Source: an uncultured Terriglobus sp. (lineage in GTDB: Bacteria > Acidobacteriota > Terriglobia > Terriglobales > Acidobacteriaceae). Taken from it: a stretch of 5,690 bases of DNA. The stretch is from NCBI GenBank assembly GCA_937871605.1, contig CALMRM010000043.1, positions 5,771 to 11,460 of the forward strand, read 5' to 3'. The notes beneath the pieces are model-generated. The model had not been told where the DNA came from. It worked only from the letters and a program-made list of their open reading frames with translations, and did no database searches. The translations under genes and the position numbers were made by a program. Numbering within the stretch: the stretch's first letter is position 1; each line of letters starts with the position of its first letter. Of this stretch, positions 4,751-5,690 are shown piece after piece.

Positions 4751-5690
4751 CTTTCAGCCCCATAAGCACGTACTCGAATGACTCGCCGTCCTGCAGGTTG
4801 TGCATCACCCACAGGCCAGGACCGTTGCCGACCGCTGCGAAGTTTAGGGTCACATCCCCGTCGAGCAGCGAAAGGGCATCCAGCAGGTACTCGCCGCGGA
4901 ACAGGTGCGAGATGGGCGGGAACGGTTGACCGCTGGACACCGGCAGCAATTCGTCATTCTCGCCCATGGAGGCGTCTGCGGAGTGCAGCTTCAGACTGTC
5001 TGCGCTCACGGTGAAGCGCACAACCTTACCGCTATTGTCTGCCAGGCTCAGGCACCGCTTCACTGCGTTCTGCAGAGACTCCGCTGAAAGTGTCACACTG
5101 GCCTGCACACCCTTTGGCAAGACTCGCCTGTAGTCCGGAAACTTTCCCTTCTCTACGACGTGCACAAAGTCCGTCGTCACTTGCGGGCCGCTGAGCCGCA
5201 CGAAGATGGATTCTTCCGACGCCGCTACACCGCATGTGTCTTCTGGCTGAGCTGCGCGGGCGCTGACGGCTTTAAGCAGTGCGGCTGGCAATAGCCACGA
5301 TTGCGGTGCGTCACTGCATGGTGCCGAGTACCTGGACAGCCTATGTCCGTCTGTAGCAACGAGATTCGCCTTGCCGTCTGCAATCTCCAGCAGCGCGCCC
5401 CTCAAGACGGCGTTGCCCTTATCGCCAGCCACCGCGAAAAGGACGTGTCGCAGCATCCGGTCAAACAATCCGGCAGGCATCGAGTAGTCGAGACTGGAAG
5501 GCGCGGACGGCAGTTGTGGGTAGGCATCGGCCTTTAGCGTCGCAAGGCGAGCGCTGGAGCCCCCACACCGCAGTGAGACGTCGCGCGTGCCGGGTGCAAG
5601 GTCGACCGCATCGCCCTCCAGCAGTCGGGCGAAGTCTGCAGTGCGGCGGCCAGGCATGGTGAAGGCCTCCACTGGGCAGACGTCTTGTAC
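4740..5690 (-). CDS. Sliding clamp (DNA polymerase III beta subunit) paralogue, 5' end beyond window
   Basis: DnaN-family ring clamp, which encircles DNA and tethers polymerases and other clients. The frame is open to the right edge. The GTG at 5672 is probably internal, because the residues around it (CPVEAFTMPGRR) fit the strand and helix start of clamp domain 1, so roughly 60 N-terminal residues are missing. Numbering from that GTG: end of domain 1 to ADAYPQLP (48-55); domain 2 with LDYSMPAGLFDRML (61-74), LFAVAGDKGNAVLRGALLEI (78-97), VATDGHRLS (105-113) and GKFPDYRRVLP (176-186); domain 3 from about 190 to 310. Pocket residues of the client-binding site in domain 2 (T107, G109, L112, P179, R183, V184) are kept. 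The usual C-terminal MPMRL is replaced by MGLKDAA, changing the other side of the pocket. It lies in a mobile element, upstream of and overlapping the ParB-like gene, so it is likely an accessory clamp rather than the host dnaN. Confidence 0.88.
   Translation of the reverse strand, partial: VQDVCPVEAFTMPGRRTADFARLLEGDAVDLAPGTRDVSLRCGGSSARLATLKADAYPQLPSAPSSLDYSMPAGLFDRMLRHVLFAVAGDKGNAVLRGALLEIADGKANLVATDGHRLSRYSAPCSDAPQSWLLPAALLKAVSARAAQPEDTCGVAASEESIFVRLSGPQVTTDFVHVVEKGKFPDYRRVLPKGVQASVTLSAESLQNAVKRCLSLADNSGKVVRFTVSADSLKLHSADASMGENDELLPVSSGQPFPPISHLFRGEYLLDALSLLDGDVTLNFAAVGNGPGLWVMHNLQDGESFEYVLMGLKDAA

Larger units (their letters stand above)
3261..5690. mobile_element. End of an integrative element inserted at tRNA-fMet (continues beyond the window)
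   Basis: The left limit is the tRNA-fMet 3' fragment. The gene's 5' side would lie at higher coordinates, so the element should occupy the DNA to the right, with the intact restored tRNA at its other end, outside the window. Content agrees: to the left are core genes (dnaX, ybaB, recR); to the right are a second-type sliding clamp and a DdrB-type ParB-like protein, both of a sort carried by phages and plasmids. No integrase is visible. In such elements it usually lies next to the restored tRNA, hence beyond 5690. Whether it is a prophage, ICE or satellite cannot be decided here. Confidence 0.6.

Overview
The window joins two different kinds of DNA. Positions 1 to about 3016 are an ordinary chromosomal replication and repair block on the + strand. 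Positions from about 3261 to the right edge look like the end of an integrated mobile element whose genes lie on the - strand. The GC-rich coding, the DnaX style and the gene order suggest a soil-type bacterium, possibly Acidobacteriota (Terriglobus/Granulicella-like). That assignment is a guess from protein appearance, not from any search.

Left block: the 3' part of dnaX (DNA polymerase III tau subunit, entering from the left edge), ybaB/ebfC (nucleoid-associated protein), an exported serine hydrolase with class A beta-lactamase motifs, and recR (recombination mediator). The genes are spaced by 11 bp, an 8 bp overlap and 1 bp, so they almost certainly form one operon. dnaX-ybaB-recR is a classic cluster; the serine hydrolase between ybaB and recR is the unusual member.

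Junction: 378 bp separate the convergent recR and the first element gene. Inside this gap, 3261-3305 on the - strand is exactly the 3' 45 nt of an initiator tRNA-fMet gene, from the anticodon loop through the encoded CCA. The 5' half is not next to it. This is the footprint expected of a tyrosine-recombinase element that integrated into the tRNA gene and displaced its original 3' end. The polarity predicts that the element extends to the right from 3306 and that the restored, intact tRNA-fMet and the integrase lie beyond 5690. Two 20-bp imperfect repeats bracket the fragment.

Element genes: a sliding-clamp (DnaN) paralogue, cut by the right edge and with an altered C-terminal tail, overlaps by 11 bp the start of a 451-residue protein with an N-terminal DdrB-type ParB-like domain. 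The pair is translationally coupled. It suggests that the element brings its own clamp, perhaps for replication or for recruiting host polymerase factors, together with a ParB-like protein of unknown role. This coupled pair and the tRNA-fMet junction are the most interesting parts of the window.
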